From: Gammaproteobacteria bacterium
Lineage (GTDB): Bacteria > Pseudomonadota > Gammaproteobacteria > Pseudomonadales > Ketobacteraceae
Assembly (NCBI GenBank): GCA_013178375.1
Contig: JABLXQ010000035.1
Location: forward strand, 1-64,000
Direction of reading: 5' to 3'
Length of the DNA: 64,000 bases
Shown: positions 42,675-52,504 of the stretch, piece by piece
Position numbering within the stretch: the first letter of the stretch is position 1
Layout of the letters: each line of letters starts with the position of its first letter
The notes under the pieces: generated by a model
Database searches by the model: none
What the model saw: only the letters and a program-made list of their open reading frames with translations
What the model was told of the DNA's origin: nothing
Position numbers and translations under genes: made by a program

Positions 42675-45600
42675 TCAGGCTGGGTGTGTCTGCAGCGGTT
42701 CTTCCATCACCACCCGAGCCTTCCGCTTCCTGCTGATCAGCAAATAAATCGCCGGCACCACAAACAGCGTAAACAGCGTCCCCACCGCCATGCCGCCCAC
42801 CAGCACCAGGCCGATGGAATTGCGCGCCGCCGCGCCAGCACCGGTCACCAGCACCAGCGGAAAATGCCCGGCAATGGTGGCCACGGTTGTCATCATGATC
42901 GGCCGCAACCGTGTCACTGCCGCTTCGATCACCGCTTCCTTCTGCGCCATGCCCTGCTTCTGCAGCTGGTTGGCGAATTCCACGATCAGGATTCCGTTTT
43001 TCGACACCAGCCCCACCAGTGTCACCAGTCCCACCTGCGAATAGATGTTCAGCGTGGTGGTCCAGCCGTTGGTCCAGAATGGCATGTCTGGCGCGGGCAT
43101 TTTCAGAAAGGTGAAGATCAGCGCGCCAAACATTGCCAGCGGCACCGATCCTGCCAGAATCACAAACGGATCGCGGAAGCTGTTGAACTGCGCCGCCAAC
43201 ACTAAAAAGATCAGCGCCAGTGCCATGCTGAACGCCGGCAGGAATTTGTTGCCTTCCACCCGCAGCTGCCGCGACTCGCCGGTGTAATCGATGGTGTAAC
43301 CCTGGGGCAGGATTTTCATTGCCTCGTCTTCCAGGTAACGCAGGGCGTCGTCCAGCGGGCGAATGGCCACGCCGCTGATCTTCACCGAGTTCATCTGCTG
43401 CATGCGGTTCAGGGTGCGCGGCACGGTCTTGTTACTGATGGTGGCGATGGTACCGAGGGGAACCAGTTCGCCATCAGGCCCTGTGATGTGGATGTCCTGC
43501 AGTTGTTCCGGTGTCATGCGCTGGCTGCGCTGGATTTGCGGAATCACCTTGTAGCTGCGGCCATCCAGATCGAACCAGTTGACGTAACTGCCGCCGAGCA
43601 TGGCACCCAGATCCTGACTCACCTGCGCCATGGTCAGGCCCAGGTCCGCCACTTTCTCGCGGTCGATGTGCAGGGTGGCCTGGGGCTGGTCGTATTTCAC
43701 ATCGATCATCGGCGGAAACGCGAACATGCCGCTGCTCGCCGCCTTCTGTTGCAACTGCTGCGCGAAATCCACCATCTGTGTTGCGGGCGCGGTGGAGGCG
43801 ATCACGAATTCCACTGGAAAACCGCCGCCGCCGGGCAATGCGGGTGGCGCCACGGGAAATGTCTGGATGCCGGGAATCGCGCCCAGTTTCTGCGTCAGTT
43901 CCGGCATCATTTCGAATACGGTGCGCTCGCGCTGGTCCCACGGCAGGGCAGCCATTGCGCAGAAGCCGCCGGCGGGATTGGTGAACTGGAAGGTGAAATC
44001 CGTTTCCGGCAGGCTGAGGAACGCGCGTGAGGCCTCTGCCGTGAAATGGGTGGTCTGTTCCAGCGTGGCATTCGCGGGCGCGTCGATGATGCCGAAGATG
44101 ATGCCCTGGTCCTCCATCGGTGCCAGTTCCTTTGCCGAGAACATGAACATGGGCACGGTGAGAACGCTGAACACGATCCACACCACGTAGATGGGCTTGC
44201 GGTTGTCCATGGTCGCCACCAGATTGCGGCGGTAAACGGCTTTCAGCCGCTCGAACAGATTGTGCACCACGCCTGCCAGGCCCTGCTTGTCCATGCCGGG
44301 TTTGAGCATTTGCGACGACATCATGGGTGACAGCGTTACTGCCACCACGCCGGAAATGACCACCGCACCTGCCAGTGTCAGCGCGAATTCGCGGAACAGC
44401 GAGCCGGTGAGTCCGCCCTGCAACGCGATGGGCAGATACACCGCCGCCAGAGTGATCGTCATGGAAATGATCGGGCTCACCAGTTCGCGCGCGCCCAGGA
44501 TGGCGGCCTGCATCGGTGACTGGCCTTCGCTCAGGTGCCGTTCCACGTTTTCCACCACCACGATGGCATCGTCCACCACCAGTCCCACCGACAGCACGAT
44601 GGCCAGCAGCGTCAGCAGGTTCACGGTGAAGCCGAACAGCTGGATCAGGAAAATCGCACCGATCAGCGACAGCGGAATCGCGATCACCGGAATCAGCGCC
44701 GAACGCATCGATCCCAGAAACAGGAAGATCACCAGGATCACGATCAGCAGCGTTTCGCTCAGGGTTATTACCACTTCCTTGATGGCGCTGTTGATGTAAT
44801 CGGTGGCGTCGTAGGACACCATGCCTTCCAGTCCGCCCGGCAGGCTGCGCTTGATGAGTTCCATTTCCGCGCGCACCCGCTTGAGTACGTCGATGGAATT
44901 GGCGTTGGGCAGCGCCCAGATGCCGATGAATACCGCTGTTTCGCCGGAGTAGCGGACGTCGCTGGTGTAATCCTCGGCGCCTAGCACCACGTCGGCGATA
45001 TCTTCCAGGCGGATGATGGCGTCATTCTGTTCGCGCACCACCAGGCGCTGGAAATCACGCACCGACTGCAGGTTGGTGTCGGTGGTCAGGTTCACCTGCA
45101 CCAGTGAGCCCTTGGTCTGGCCCACCGCACTGAGCACGTTGTTGCTGGCGAGGGCCTGGCGCACCTGCGCCGGCGTCACGTTCAGCGCTGCCATTTTTTC
45201 CGGATGCAGCCAGATGCGCATGGCAAAGGTGCGCGCGCCAAGAATTTCGGCACGCTGCACGCCGGTCAGCGCCGCCAGTCGCGGCTGCACCACGCGGATC
45301 AGGTAATCGGTGATCTGGTTCTGCTCCATGATCTGCGAGGTAAAACTCAGGTAGCCCCCCGCGAATTCACTGTCGGCGGACACCACGTTGATCACCGGTA
45401 CTTCCGATTCCGGCGGCAAGTCGCCGCGCACCTGATCCACTTTGGAACTGATTTCCGCCAGCGCTTTCACCGGATCGTAATTCAGTTGCAGACGCGCGGT
45501 GATGGTGGAGACGCCCAGCGAACTTTGCGATTCCACATAATCGATGCCGTCAGCGGCGGCGATAGCGCGTTCCAGCGGTGTGGTGATGAAACCGCGCACC

Positions 45601-45773
45601 AGTTCGGCGTCGGCACCGATGTAGGCGGTTGTGATGGTGACCGCGGCGTTGTCGCTGCGGGGAAACTGGCGCACGTTGAGGGAGCCGATGGCCTGCAGGC
45701 CGGCAATCACGATGATCAGGTTGATCACCACCGCCAGCACCGGCCGGCGGATGAAAATGTCGGTGAATTTCAT
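42675..45773 (-). CDS. RND multidrug efflux permease (HAE-1/AcrB type)
   Basis: A 1032-residue proton-driven exporter of the inner membrane. It has twelve helices with two large periplasmic loops (about 30-335 and 555-865). The start MKFTDIFIRRPVLAVVINL and the proton-relay aspartates in VGLVVDDAIVVVENVERHL (Asp401-Asp402) are typical; a lysine-bearing TM10 and FTFLKMPAPDMPFW segment are also seen. It is stop-to-start coupled with the adaptor gene (13-base gap). No outer-membrane channel gene and no local repressor are in the window, so it probably uses a TolC/OprM-type channel encoded elsewhere. Substrates unknown. Confidence 0.95.
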   Translation of the reverse strand: MKFTDIFIRRPVLAVVINLIIVIAGLQAIGSLNVRQFPRSDNAAVTITTAYIGADAELVRGFITTPLERAIAAADGIDYVESQSSLGVSTITARLQLNYDPVKALAEISSKVDQVRGDLPPESEVPVINVVSADSEFAGGYLSFTSQIMEQNQITDYLIRVVQPRLAALTGVQRAEILGARTFAMRIWLHPEKMAALNVTPAQVRQALASNNVLSAVGQTKGSLVQVNLTTDTNLQSVRDFQRLVVREQNDAIIRLEDIADVVLGAEDYTSDVRYSGETAVFIGIWALPNANSIDVLKRVRAEMELIKRSLPGGLEGMVSYDATDYINSAIKEVVITLSETLLIVILVIFLFLGSMRSALIPVIAIPLSLIGAIFLIQLFGFTVNLLTLLAIVLSVGLVVDDAIVVVENVERHLSEGQSPMQAAILGARELVSPIISMTITLAAVYLPIALQGGLTGSLFREFALTLAGAVVISGVVAVTLSPMMSSQMLKPGMDKQGLAGVVHNLFERLKAVYRRNLVATMDNRKPIYVVWIVFSVLTVPMFMFSAKELAPMEDQGIIFGIIDAPANATLEQTTHFTAEASRAFLSLPETDFTFQFTNPAGGFCAMAALPWDQRERTVFEMMPELTQKLGAIPGIQTFPVAPPALPGGGGFPVEFVIASTAPATQMVDFAQQLQQKAASSGMFAFPPMIDVKYDQPQATLHIDREKVADLGLTMAQVSQDLGAMLGGSYVNWFDLDGRSYKVIPQIQRSQRMTPEQLQDIHITGPDGELVPLGTIATISNKTVPRTLNRMQQMNSVKISGVAIRPLDDALRYLEDEAMKILPQGYTIDYTGESRQLRVEGNKFLPAFSMALALIFLVLAAQFNSFRDPFVILAGSVPLAMFGALIFTFLKMPAPDMPFWTNGWTTTLNIYSQVGLVTLVGLVSKNGILIVEFANQLQKQGMAQKEAVIEAAVTRLRPIMMTTVATIAGHFPLVLVTGAGAAARNSIGLVLVGGMAVGTLFTLFVVPAIYLLISRKRKARVVMEEPLQTHPA

Positions 45774-45786
45774 GGTGGCGGCCCTG

Positions 45787-46911
45787 TCAGGAATTATCCG
45801 GTTTCGGTGTCAGGCTGAATTCGGGAGTGTGGGTGTTGTCGGGCGTCACGGCCTGTCCGTTCTGCAGTTTGAAGGTGCCGGTGGAGACCACGGTGGCATT
45901 GGGCTGCAGGCCCTGGGTGATGGCAATGAAATCACCGCGGGAAATGCCGGTCTTTACGATCTGCTGGCGCACGATCTTGCCGCCGCCCTGATCTTCAGGC
46001 CGGTCTTCAATGATGAAGACCGAATCACCATAAGGCGCGTAAAGGATGGCCGTGGCAGGAATCGCCAATACCGTTTGCGGGTTGGGCAGCACCACGTCCA
46101 CTTCGACGAACATGCCAGGCAGCAGGCGCTCGTCCTGGTTGCGCAGCTGGGCCTGTACCTTCACGTTGCGGGTTGCCTTTTCAACGCTGGGATTGATGGC
46201 GGTGATGGTGCCTTCCAGTTGCAGTTCCGGAAAATCGGCGGAATACACCCGCACGGTGAGGCCGGTTTGCAGCCGCGCCAGATCCCGCTGCGGCAGGGAA
46301 AAATTCACCATGATCGGATCGAGTTTCTGCAGGGTGACAATGGGATCGCCGTCGCGCAGATCCTGGCCGATGCTCACCTGACGCACACCCAGTCGTCCTG
46401 CGAATGGCGCGCGCACGGATTTCTTCGCCATCTGCGCCTTGACGTTTTCCACCTGTGCTTCGGTCTGCTTGGCCTGCGCGGCCGACGTTTCAAAGTCCGA
46501 TGCCGATACGCCGTTCTGCTTGATCATGCGCTGGGCCCGCTGCAGATTGCTTCTGGCCAGTTCGGCGGCGGCCTCGGCAGAGCGCAGCGACGTCTGCTCG
46601 ATGGAAATATCCTGCTGCACCAGCAGGTCACCTTCCTTCACGGTGGCACCTGGTGTAAACGCCAGCTTCGTGATCTTGCCCGGCAGTTCAGCCTGCACCA
46701 CGATGCCGTCTTCCGCCTCCACAGTGCCCACTGCGTGCATCAGCGATTCCCACTGCAGTTCCTGCGTGCTGGCATAGGTCACCAGCAGTGCGGGTGGCTG
46801 GTAGCTTTCACCGGCTTTCATCATGGAATCGAACTGCATGAACTTGATGCCGGCCAGCACGCCGATGGCAACAGGAATACTCAGCAGTGTGAAGAGGGTG
46901 TGCTTTTTCAT
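45787..46911 (-). CDS. RND efflux periplasmic adaptor (membrane fusion protein)
   Basis: The 374-residue adaptor starts with an uncleaved or signal-anchor helix (KKHTLFTLLSIPVAIGVLAGI). The lipoyl half-motifs are VQAELPGKITKLAFTPGATV and VRAPFAGRLGVRQVSIGQDL, flanking an alpha-hairpin (about 115-165); beta-barrel and membrane-proximal domains follow. It bridges the permease at 42675 to an outer-membrane channel. First gene of the two-gene operon. The 231 bases upstream contain no recognisable operator. Confidence 0.94.
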   Translation of the reverse strand: MKKHTLFTLLSIPVAIGVLAGIKFMQFDSMMKAGESYQPPALLVTYASTQELQWESLMHAVGTVEAEDGIVVQAELPGKITKLAFTPGATVKEGDLLVQQDISIEQTSLRSAEAAAELARSNLQRAQRMIKQNGVSASDFETSAAQAKQTEAQVENVKAQMAKKSVRAPFAGRLGVRQVSIGQDLRDGDPIVTLQKLDPIMVNFSLPQRDLARLQTGLTVRVYSADFPELQLEGTITAINPSVEKATRNVKVQAQLRNQDERLLPGMFVEVDVVLPNPQTVLAIPATAILYAPYGDSVFIIEDRPEDQGGGKIVRQQIVKTGISRGDFIAITQGLQPNATVVSTGTFKLQNGQAVTPDNTHTPEFSLTPKPDNS

Positions 46912-47094
46912 GCAGACTCCAGAGTCGAAAAAAAATCAGCCCGTGCGCGCTCCGGGCGGCAAACGGACCGACATATTAGCCTGATTTTCTGGATGATGGC
47001 GATGGTGATGGGCGCCGGAACGGACGTGCAATTGGCGGGTGCGGGATGCAGCGGGAAAATTCACATACAACGGGAAGGGATTGCGTCGATATTC

Positions 47095-47129
47095 GCCCTG
47101 CCGATGACAATAACGGCCATCTGCAGGGC
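47095..47129. repeat. Inverted repeat downstream of the hydrolase lipoprotein gene
   Basis: GCCCTGC (47095-47101) pairs with GCAGGGC (47123-47129) over 21 bases. It stands 14 bases beyond the stop at 47143 of the minus-strand gene. No T-run is present; a weak terminator at best. Confidence 0.35.
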
Positions 47130-47142
47130 GCAGTGACGGTGA

Positions 47143-48108
47143 TCAGGGCCGTATGAATTCCAGCGCTGTCAGTAGCTCTGTCAGCAGATCCTGTTGTGCC
47201 GGTTCGCCAAACAGAAAACCTTCCACTTCTGTGTGGCCTTTCAGGAAATAATCCAGCCACGCCGTGAAGTAGCGGCGCGACAGGCGCTGGTGATGATCCA
47301 TCGTGTTGATCACTTTCGGGCAGTCGAACAGCGGACCGCCGACGGTTTCCGCCAGACTGTTGGCGTCGTTGAAACTGACGTGGTTGCCGCCGTTGATGGT
47401 GACCAGCTGTTTGACCTGCGCGCCCAGGTTGTCGTAATCGATTTGTGCCTTGTCGGGGCCGGTGATGCAGTCCTGGGTGGCGGCCTGGATCTGGGTGGGC
47501 GCGGTGATGGCGGTGAGGGCTTCGGTCTCGATGGTGTAGGGCGCCAGCGGCACCACGGCGTCAACATCCATATACGCGGCTGCCCGCAGGCTCGCCATGG
47601 CGCCCAGTGAATGGCCCATGATCGCGCGGCGTTCCAGGTCCACCAGATTGTGCAGCGGGCTGGCTGGATTGGCGTTCTCGGCTGCCAGTTTGTCGAAGCC
47701 GCTGGCGAATCCCGCTTCCTGCTGGTGGGTGCGCAGCAGCAACGGATTGGGCACGGTGAAAATCAGTACCACATAGCCGTGAGTGGCCAGATGCATGCCC
47801 ACCCAGCGATTAAAGCTTTTATTGGACGCCAGACCCGGCGAAAAGGTGACAGCAGGGTAGGGGCCCTGACTGTGATCCGGCAGCAGACCGTCGCTGGTGG
47901 ATTGCGCCGGGTAGTACACCGTGGAAGGGTAGCGGCCCAGATCGTTCACCAGTGCCGTGTTGTATTTTGCCATCTGGAATGGGCCGGGTTCGTCCAGCGC
48001 AGTGGGTTCCGGCGTGGTGGGTGGTGGTTCCGCCTGCCGGCAACCGGTGGCGAACAGCGAAAACAGTAACAATATCAGGGTGGAAATGCGGAAGCAGGGA
48101 CGCAGCAT
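47143..48108 (-). CDS. Lipoprotein alpha/beta hydrolase (dienelactone hydrolase/PET-hydrolase-like)
   Basis: The 321-residue precursor has a lipoprotein signal ending LFATGC, with Cys23 as the lipidation site. The hydrolase domain shows YPAVTFSPGLASNKS (oxyanion region), nucleophile elbow AIMGHSLGAMAS, an acidic residue after VVPLAPY, and a C-terminal GGNHVSFND carrying a candidate catalytic His. This resembles the chlorophyllase, PAF-acetylhydrolase and polyester-hydrolase branch. An outer-membrane or periplasmic esterase is likely; the natural substrate is unknown. Confidence 0.85.
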   Translation of the reverse strand: MLRPCFRISTLILLLFSLFATGCRQAEPPPTTPEPTALDEPGPFQMAKYNTALVNDLGRYPSTVYYPAQSTSDGLLPDHSQGPYPAVTFSPGLASNKSFNRWVGMHLATHGYVVLIFTVPNPLLLRTHQQEAGFASGFDKLAAENANPASPLHNLVDLERRAIMGHSLGAMASLRAAAYMDVDAVVPLAPYTIETEALTAITAPTQIQAATQDCITGPDKAQIDYDNLGAQVKQLVTINGGNHVSFNDANSLAETVGGPLFDCPKVINTMDHHQRLSRRYFTAWLDYFLKGHTEVEGFLFGEPAQQDLLTELLTALEFIRP

Positions 48109-48321
48109 GGGAATGACCTTTTTTATTGTAGGTTTGTTGGTAGGACTTGACTGCTACAGACAACGGAATCGACTTTAGCAATCGTTACGGGTCAGGTTCA
48201 TCGTCCAAAAGCACTAGCCTCTTGAGCAGTGTCGTCGCCTTGCAGAGCTTACGGCCGGCTTTTATGCTGCGTTGCTTGAGTTGCACGCGTTTTCGTTAAT
48301 CCTTCTGCTGCGGAGCCCGGT

Positions 48322-49452
48322 ATGCGTTCATTTCTGCCCCGATTTTTCCTGATCCTGTTGAGCCTGTTGTGCGTATTGCTGGTTGGCATCTGGCTGCGCT
48401 ACGGCGGTGGCGAACATTTTCCTGATCGCAGTGGCGCGCCGGAGTTGCCGGCTTCCACATTGGAAGTCGTGGCCAATCTCGATTTGCCGCCGGGCAATAT
48501 TGCGGTATCCGCCAGTGGCCGCATTTTTTTCAGTTTTCATCCGGAAGCCAAACCACCGGTGAATGTGGCGGAACTGGTGGACGGCAAACCGGTGCAGTAT
48601 CCATCGCAATTGCCGGATGGATTGCAGTATCAATCCGTGTTGTCATTACGGGTGGACCAGCAGAATCGCCTGTGGGTGCTGGACAACGCCAATCACGGCA
48701 CTGGTACGCCGCGCCTGCTGGCATTCGATCTGACCACCAACACGCTGGTGCACCGCCATGATTTCGCCAGCGACATCGCCGGCATCGGCTCCCATCTCAA
48801 CGATTTTCAGGTGCGTGCCGACGGCAACATGATATACATCGCCGAGGCCAGCATCTTTGCAAAAAATCCCGCGCTGGTGATTTACGACGTGGAAAAACAA
48901 ATCGCACGCCGCGTGCTGGAAGGACACGATTCTGTGGTGGCGGATTATTTCACCCCGGTGGTGCAGGGCCGGCGCATGCTGATGCTGGGCATTTTCGCGA
49001 TCAGGCCTGGCGTGGATTCCATTGCGCTGAGCCGTGATGGCGAGTGGCTATACTTCGCGCCGGTGACCGACGACAAGTTGTGGCGCATCCGGCGTGAATT
49101 GCTGGACGATCCGGCGCTGGATGCTGCCACACTGGCACAATCCGCGCAGCCGTATTTCCCAAAAACCATGAGCGATGGCATTACCACCGACGATGCCGGC
49201 AATGTCTATCTGAGCGACGCCGACAATTCCGCCATCGTGCTGCTGACACCGCAGGGCCAGCTGCGCACGCTGCTGAAAGACGATAAATTGCGCTGGCCCG
49301 ATGGATTCAGTTTTGGTCCCGATGGCTGGCTGTATGTCACCTGCAGTGCGCTGCATCAGGTGATCATGAAGGACGGGGATTTCGTGCGGCAGCATGCGCC
49401 GTTCCAGATTTTCCGGTTCCGGCCGCAGGTGGGGGCGGTGGCGGGGCATTGA
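48322..49452 (+). CDS. Major royal jelly/Yellow-family beta-propeller protein
   Basis: The 376-residue protein has an N-terminal membrane anchor or signal (FFLILLSLLCVLLVGIWL) and a six-bladed propeller related to insect Yellow/MRJP proteins: NIAVSASGRIFFSFHPE, then RLWVLDNANHGTGTPRLLAF, FVYIAE-like repeats (NMIYIAEASIF), SIALSRDGEWLYFAPV and MSDGITTDDAGNVYLSD. Bacterial members are usually secreted and of unknown or lactonase-like function. It converges with the gene at 49522; a hairpin lies between. Confidence 0.85.
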   Translation: MRSFLPRFFLILLSLLCVLLVGIWLRYGGGEHFPDRSGAPELPASTLEVVANLDLPPGNIAVSASGRIFFSFHPEAKPPVNVAELVDGKPVQYPSQLPDGLQYQSVLSLRVDQQNRLWVLDNANHGTGTPRLLAFDLTTNTLVHRHDFASDIAGIGSHLNDFQVRADGNMIYIAEASIFAKNPALVIYDVEKQIARRVLEGHDSVVADYFTPVVQGRRMLMLGIFAIRPGVDSIALSRDGEWLYFAPVTDDKLWRIRRELLDDPALDAATLAQSAQPYFPKTMSDGITTDDAGNVYLSDADNSAIVLLTPQGQLRTLLKDDKLRWPDGFSFGPDGWLYVTCSALHQVIMKDGDFVRQHAPFQIFRFRPQVGAVAGH

Positions 49453-49456
49453 GGCA

Positions 49457-49488
49457 TGTAGCCAGTCAGGCATGCTGTCCTGGCTACA
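49457..49488. terminator. Hairpin between convergent genes
   Basis: TGTAGCCAG (49457-49465) pairs perfectly with CTGGCTACA (49480-49488) over 14 bases. It starts four bases after the stop of the Yellow-family gene and lies 33 bases from the facing stop. No T-tract, so Rho-independent activity is doubtful. Confidence 0.45.
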
Positions 49489-49521
49489 CGGCCTGGTGGT
49501 AACAGTCGTACTTGTTTCTTC

Positions 49522-50937
49522 TCACGGCGCCCAATGCAGCAGACGCGGTGTCCATGCCCCGCTGTTCAGTTCGCAGTGCCCCGTAACGGTATAGACGTTG
49601 CGTAGGGGCATCACCACCGTGCCGCCGTGATTACAGGCGCCGGCATGGGTTTGCTCGGGTTCGATGCAGAATGAGAACGGCGAGCACAGGGTGACGCGGC
49701 CCTTGTGCCAGTAAGGTTCCGCCTGGGCGTGCGCCACGCGCCTACCCTGGGTGTTGATCGCCACATGCAACAGCTCCTTGCGGTGTTCGCCCACCACTTC
49801 CAGTCCGGACTCTATGCTCTCCGGTGCCACTTCCGTATTCAGGTCGACGCGCACGAATTTTTCGTTCTGGGTACTGACAGTCAGCAGCAGTGTGCTGCTG
49901 TCCAGCAACTGCGCCTGTTCGATCCAGATGAAATCGCCCTTGATGAACGTCATTTCCTTGCACCACTGGCGGCTGAAATCGCGACCGAAATAGCACACCA
50001 CCGGTGTGCCGAAGGGCAGTGCGCCGACGCCTTCCGTGACAGTGAAAAATCCGTCGGCAGTATCGACGAAGCGGGTGCCGAAGCCATCGGGCAGCTGCAC
50101 GGGTGCTGCCGGCGTGCCGTCGCGGTCCAGCGCCTGGTAGCCGACACGGATGCCGGCCGGATATTCGACATAGGCGATGAAATGGTCGCGCATGAAACCG
50201 GCCTGCGACTGGATGCGGAAATCCTGCTCCCTGCGTGACACTTCTTCCAGGTTACGATTGAAGCGCACGAAGGTTGAACGATCCGCGCCGGACTCATTGG
50301 CTGCCAGAATGAAGTCGCCGTTGCTGTCCTGTGCCAGGCTGGTGGATTCGGTAAATTCCGCCAGTTCCTCCGACTGCTCCAGGATTCCCTGCAGGCTGAT
50401 CACGCCCATCAGTCGGTGATAGGTGCGGTTTTTGTAATCGTCGACGTTGTCGACGCGGGTCCCCAGAAATACCAGCCGGTCGTCCGTGCCCTCGTTGCCG
50501 GCGCTGTAATAAAGATCGTCCAGATAAAGCCGCTGGTTGGCGGTCAGCCCGGCGTCGAATGCAATCCAGTGGGTCTGGCTGGAGGGATTCACGAAGATCA
50601 ATGTATCGGAGGTGCTGCCCATTAGAACGAAGCGGTCTTCGCCAGTGCGCACCAGCTGGTTCGCGCCGGACAGATCCTGCGGTATCGGAAAACTGAATTG
50701 CTGCTGTGTTTCGCCAGTCAGCGTCAGTTGCTGCACATGCAGGCTATGGGTGTTGAGGGTGTCCAGGTTGATGTCATACAGGCTCTGGCCGTCCTGGCTG
50801 ACAAAGGTGAAATGCTCGATGTAATAGGGGCCTGCCAGGTCCTGCTCCCAGTCGGGCAGCAGCCAGGTGATGCCGCAGGCGAGCAGTAAAAATGCGATCA
50901 GGCCGGGCAGCGCCCAGCGTAATTGGGTGGTAAGCAT
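49522..50937 (-). CDS. Uncharacterised secreted or lipid-anchored protein, probable beta-propeller
   Basis: The 471-residue product has an N-terminal hydrophobic segment (LPGLIAFLLLAC) that could be a lipoprotein signal (LLAC then Gly) or a membrane anchor. The rest is beta-rich with repeated strand patterns (YYIEHFTFVSQDGQSL, DRFVLMGSTSDTLIFV, DFILAANESGADRSTFV, STLLLTVSTQNEKFV), as in a propeller with six or seven blades. Paired cysteines lie near the C terminus (TLCSPFSFCIE, GACNHGG, TGHCEL), consistent with an oxidising compartment. No family is recognised. Confidence 0.7.
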   Translation of the reverse strand: MLTTQLRWALPGLIAFLLLACGITWLLPDWEQDLAGPYYIEHFTFVSQDGQSLYDINLDTLNTHSLHVQQLTLTGETQQQFSFPIPQDLSGANQLVRTGEDRFVLMGSTSDTLIFVNPSSQTHWIAFDAGLTANQRLYLDDLYYSAGNEGTDDRLVFLGTRVDNVDDYKNRTYHRLMGVISLQGILEQSEELAEFTESTSLAQDSNGDFILAANESGADRSTFVRFNRNLEEVSRREQDFRIQSQAGFMRDHFIAYVEYPAGIRVGYQALDRDGTPAAPVQLPDGFGTRFVDTADGFFTVTEGVGALPFGTPVVCYFGRDFSRQWCKEMTFIKGDFIWIEQAQLLDSSTLLLTVSTQNEKFVRVDLNTEVAPESIESGLEVVGEHRKELLHVAINTQGRRVAHAQAEPYWHKGRVTLCSPFSFCIEPEQTHAGACNHGGTVVMPLRNVYTVTGHCELNSGAWTPRLLHWAP

Positions 50938-51006
50938 GGTGGTTCCCTCTGAAGATTTACGATAGGCGCGAGATTGATTTTTTTATTGCTGTGCTGCACG
51001 CGATAA

Positions 51007-51031
51007 GCGCTCTGTCATCAAGCCAGAGCGC
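51007..51031. repeat. Hairpin in the gap after the fatty acid hydroxylase gene
   Basis: GCGCTCTG (51007-51014) pairs perfectly with CAGAGCGC (51024-51031) around nine bases; CGATA at 51001 and TATCG at 51038 extend the stem. It lies 34 bases past the hydroxylase stop and may end that transcript, though no adjacent T-run is seen. Confidence 0.45.
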
Positions 51032-51064
51032 CTGGGCTATCGTCCCAGTTGGGGAGGGGGATGA

Positions 51065-52216
51065 CTATTGCTGATCAGAGCCTTTCTTCTGTCCGAACAG
51101 GCCACGGAACGGAAACGCAAACTGCCCGGTAAATCCTTCCGGCACATATTTCCCCACCGTGCCATAACGGGATGCCAGATGGTCCGGCAGATAGGTAGTA
51201 CGGAAAATCACATCATAGATCGGCAGGAATCCGGCGTAGTTTTTATCAAGCGCCGGTTCCTCCGAGGAGTGATGCCAGTGGTGGAATTCCGGTGTCGCGA
51301 TCACCCAGCGCAGCACGGGAAAACGGAAGCGCACGTTGGAGTGAATGAAAATCGCATGAAACGACACGAACACCAGATACGCATACACCGCCGACGGTGC
51401 AAAGCCCAGAATGAAAATCGGCAGGTAACCGGTGAGGCGGGTGGCCAGCAGTTCCCCCAGGTGTAAACGCGATGACGCCAGCCAGTCCATTTCCTCGGTG
51501 GAGTGGTGCACGGCGTGGAATTTCCACAGCCCGGGCACTTCATGCAGCGAGCGGTGAATCCAGTAGGTGGTGATGTCCACCACAAACAGGATCTCGATGA
51601 ACTGCAGCCACACCGGCTGCGACGCCACGGCTTTCTGCAGGTCCGAATCCAGATACTGGCTTAAAAACACCTGCACCGGAATGATGGTGAAGAAGCTGAT
51701 CAGCTGCACGCCGACGTGGCTGAACAGGAAATACTTCATGTCGGTGATCCAGCCCTTGCGCAGGGTTTTCTGCGCCGGATTTTTCGGGAACATCCGTTCC
51801 AGCGGGATGAACACCAGGCCCAGCACCAGCAAGGTCAGCACGAAGTAGTCCAGCCCGGCATACAGGCTGCGGCCGTCCACGTCCGGCGCGTCCAGCACGC
51901 CAGATCCCAGCAGTGCGGCAACGCAGGCCAGCAGCATGCCGGTAAGGCCATAGCCGCGACTTTCGTGTTTCAGGGTGCTGTAGAAGCCGGTGCCAAAGCC
52001 GATGACGATGGCGGCGTAGAGTACCATCCTGAAGGTGTCGGCATGGCTGGCGTAAAGCGGGCGCAGTTCGGGGGTGGTGAACAGGGACGGAAACAGGAAG
52101 CACAGGGCGGCCAGAACCCCCAGCATGCCCAGGCCCAGGGAAATCGTGGCGCTGATTTTGCCCTTGCCGGGGGTGAGGTCGACGTCTTCGTACTTCTCGC
52201 GCAGGGTGTCGTTCAT
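51065..52216 (-). CDS. Fatty acid hydroxylase/sterol desaturase-family membrane protein
   Basis: A di-iron membrane oxygenase of 383 residues. Six or more hydrophobic segments (about 22-42, 64-84, 91-108, 121-140, 165-190, 270-300) surround the three histidine boxes HRSLHE, HAVHHS and HHWHH, which bind the two irons. Members hydroxylate or desaturate lipids or sterols; the carotenoid or alkyl-lipid branch is possible. ATG 52216 is preferred to 52246, since the segment upstream is unlike the family. A minus-strand gene unlinked to other lipid genes. Confidence 0.88.
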   Translation of the reverse strand: MNDTLREKYEDVDLTPGKGKISATISLGLGMLGVLAALCFLFPSLFTTPELRPLYASHADTFRMVLYAAIVIGFGTGFYSTLKHESRGYGLTGMLLACVAALLGSGVLDAPDVDGRSLYAGLDYFVLTLLVLGLVFIPLERMFPKNPAQKTLRKGWITDMKYFLFSHVGVQLISFFTIIPVQVFLSQYLDSDLQKAVASQPVWLQFIEILFVVDITTYWIHRSLHEVPGLWKFHAVHHSTEEMDWLASSRLHLGELLATRLTGYLPIFILGFAPSAVYAYLVFVSFHAIFIHSNVRFRFPVLRWVIATPEFHHWHHSSEEPALDKNYAGFLPIYDVIFRTTYLPDHLASRYGTVGKYVPEGFTGQFAFPFRGLFGQKKGSDQQ

Positions 52217-52378
52217 GGGGTATCCAGTCCGGTGATCAGTGTGCAAATTTTAGCTGATCGCGGGTCGGAGGGGAGCTGCGTGGCAGGACAAATATCCCGG
52301 ATTCGGGGTGGTGTTTTCCCGCTTTTTCGTGGAAAGCCTTTGCAATTGCCCGGTGATTTGGCTAAATTCTGCCTCCCC

Positions 52379-52469
<91 letters not shown>

Positions 52470-52476
52470 ATCAAAG

Positions 52477-52501
52477 AAAAAGGCCCCTTTCGGGGCCTTT
52501 T
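52477..52501 (+). terminator. Rho-independent terminator of tRNA-Ser
   Basis: AAAGGCCCC (52479-52487) pairs with GGGGCCTTT (52492-52500) around TTTC, followed by T. It lies directly behind the tRNA. Preceding A residues let it also serve the facing gene, which ends at 52505. Confidence 0.88.
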
Positions 52502-52504
52502 GCG

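Noticed and set aside
45631-47136. A 501-codon plus-strand frame opposite the RND adaptor
   Set aside because: The translation is His/Arg/Gly-rich with no domain, and the antisense gene is a clear membrane fusion protein.
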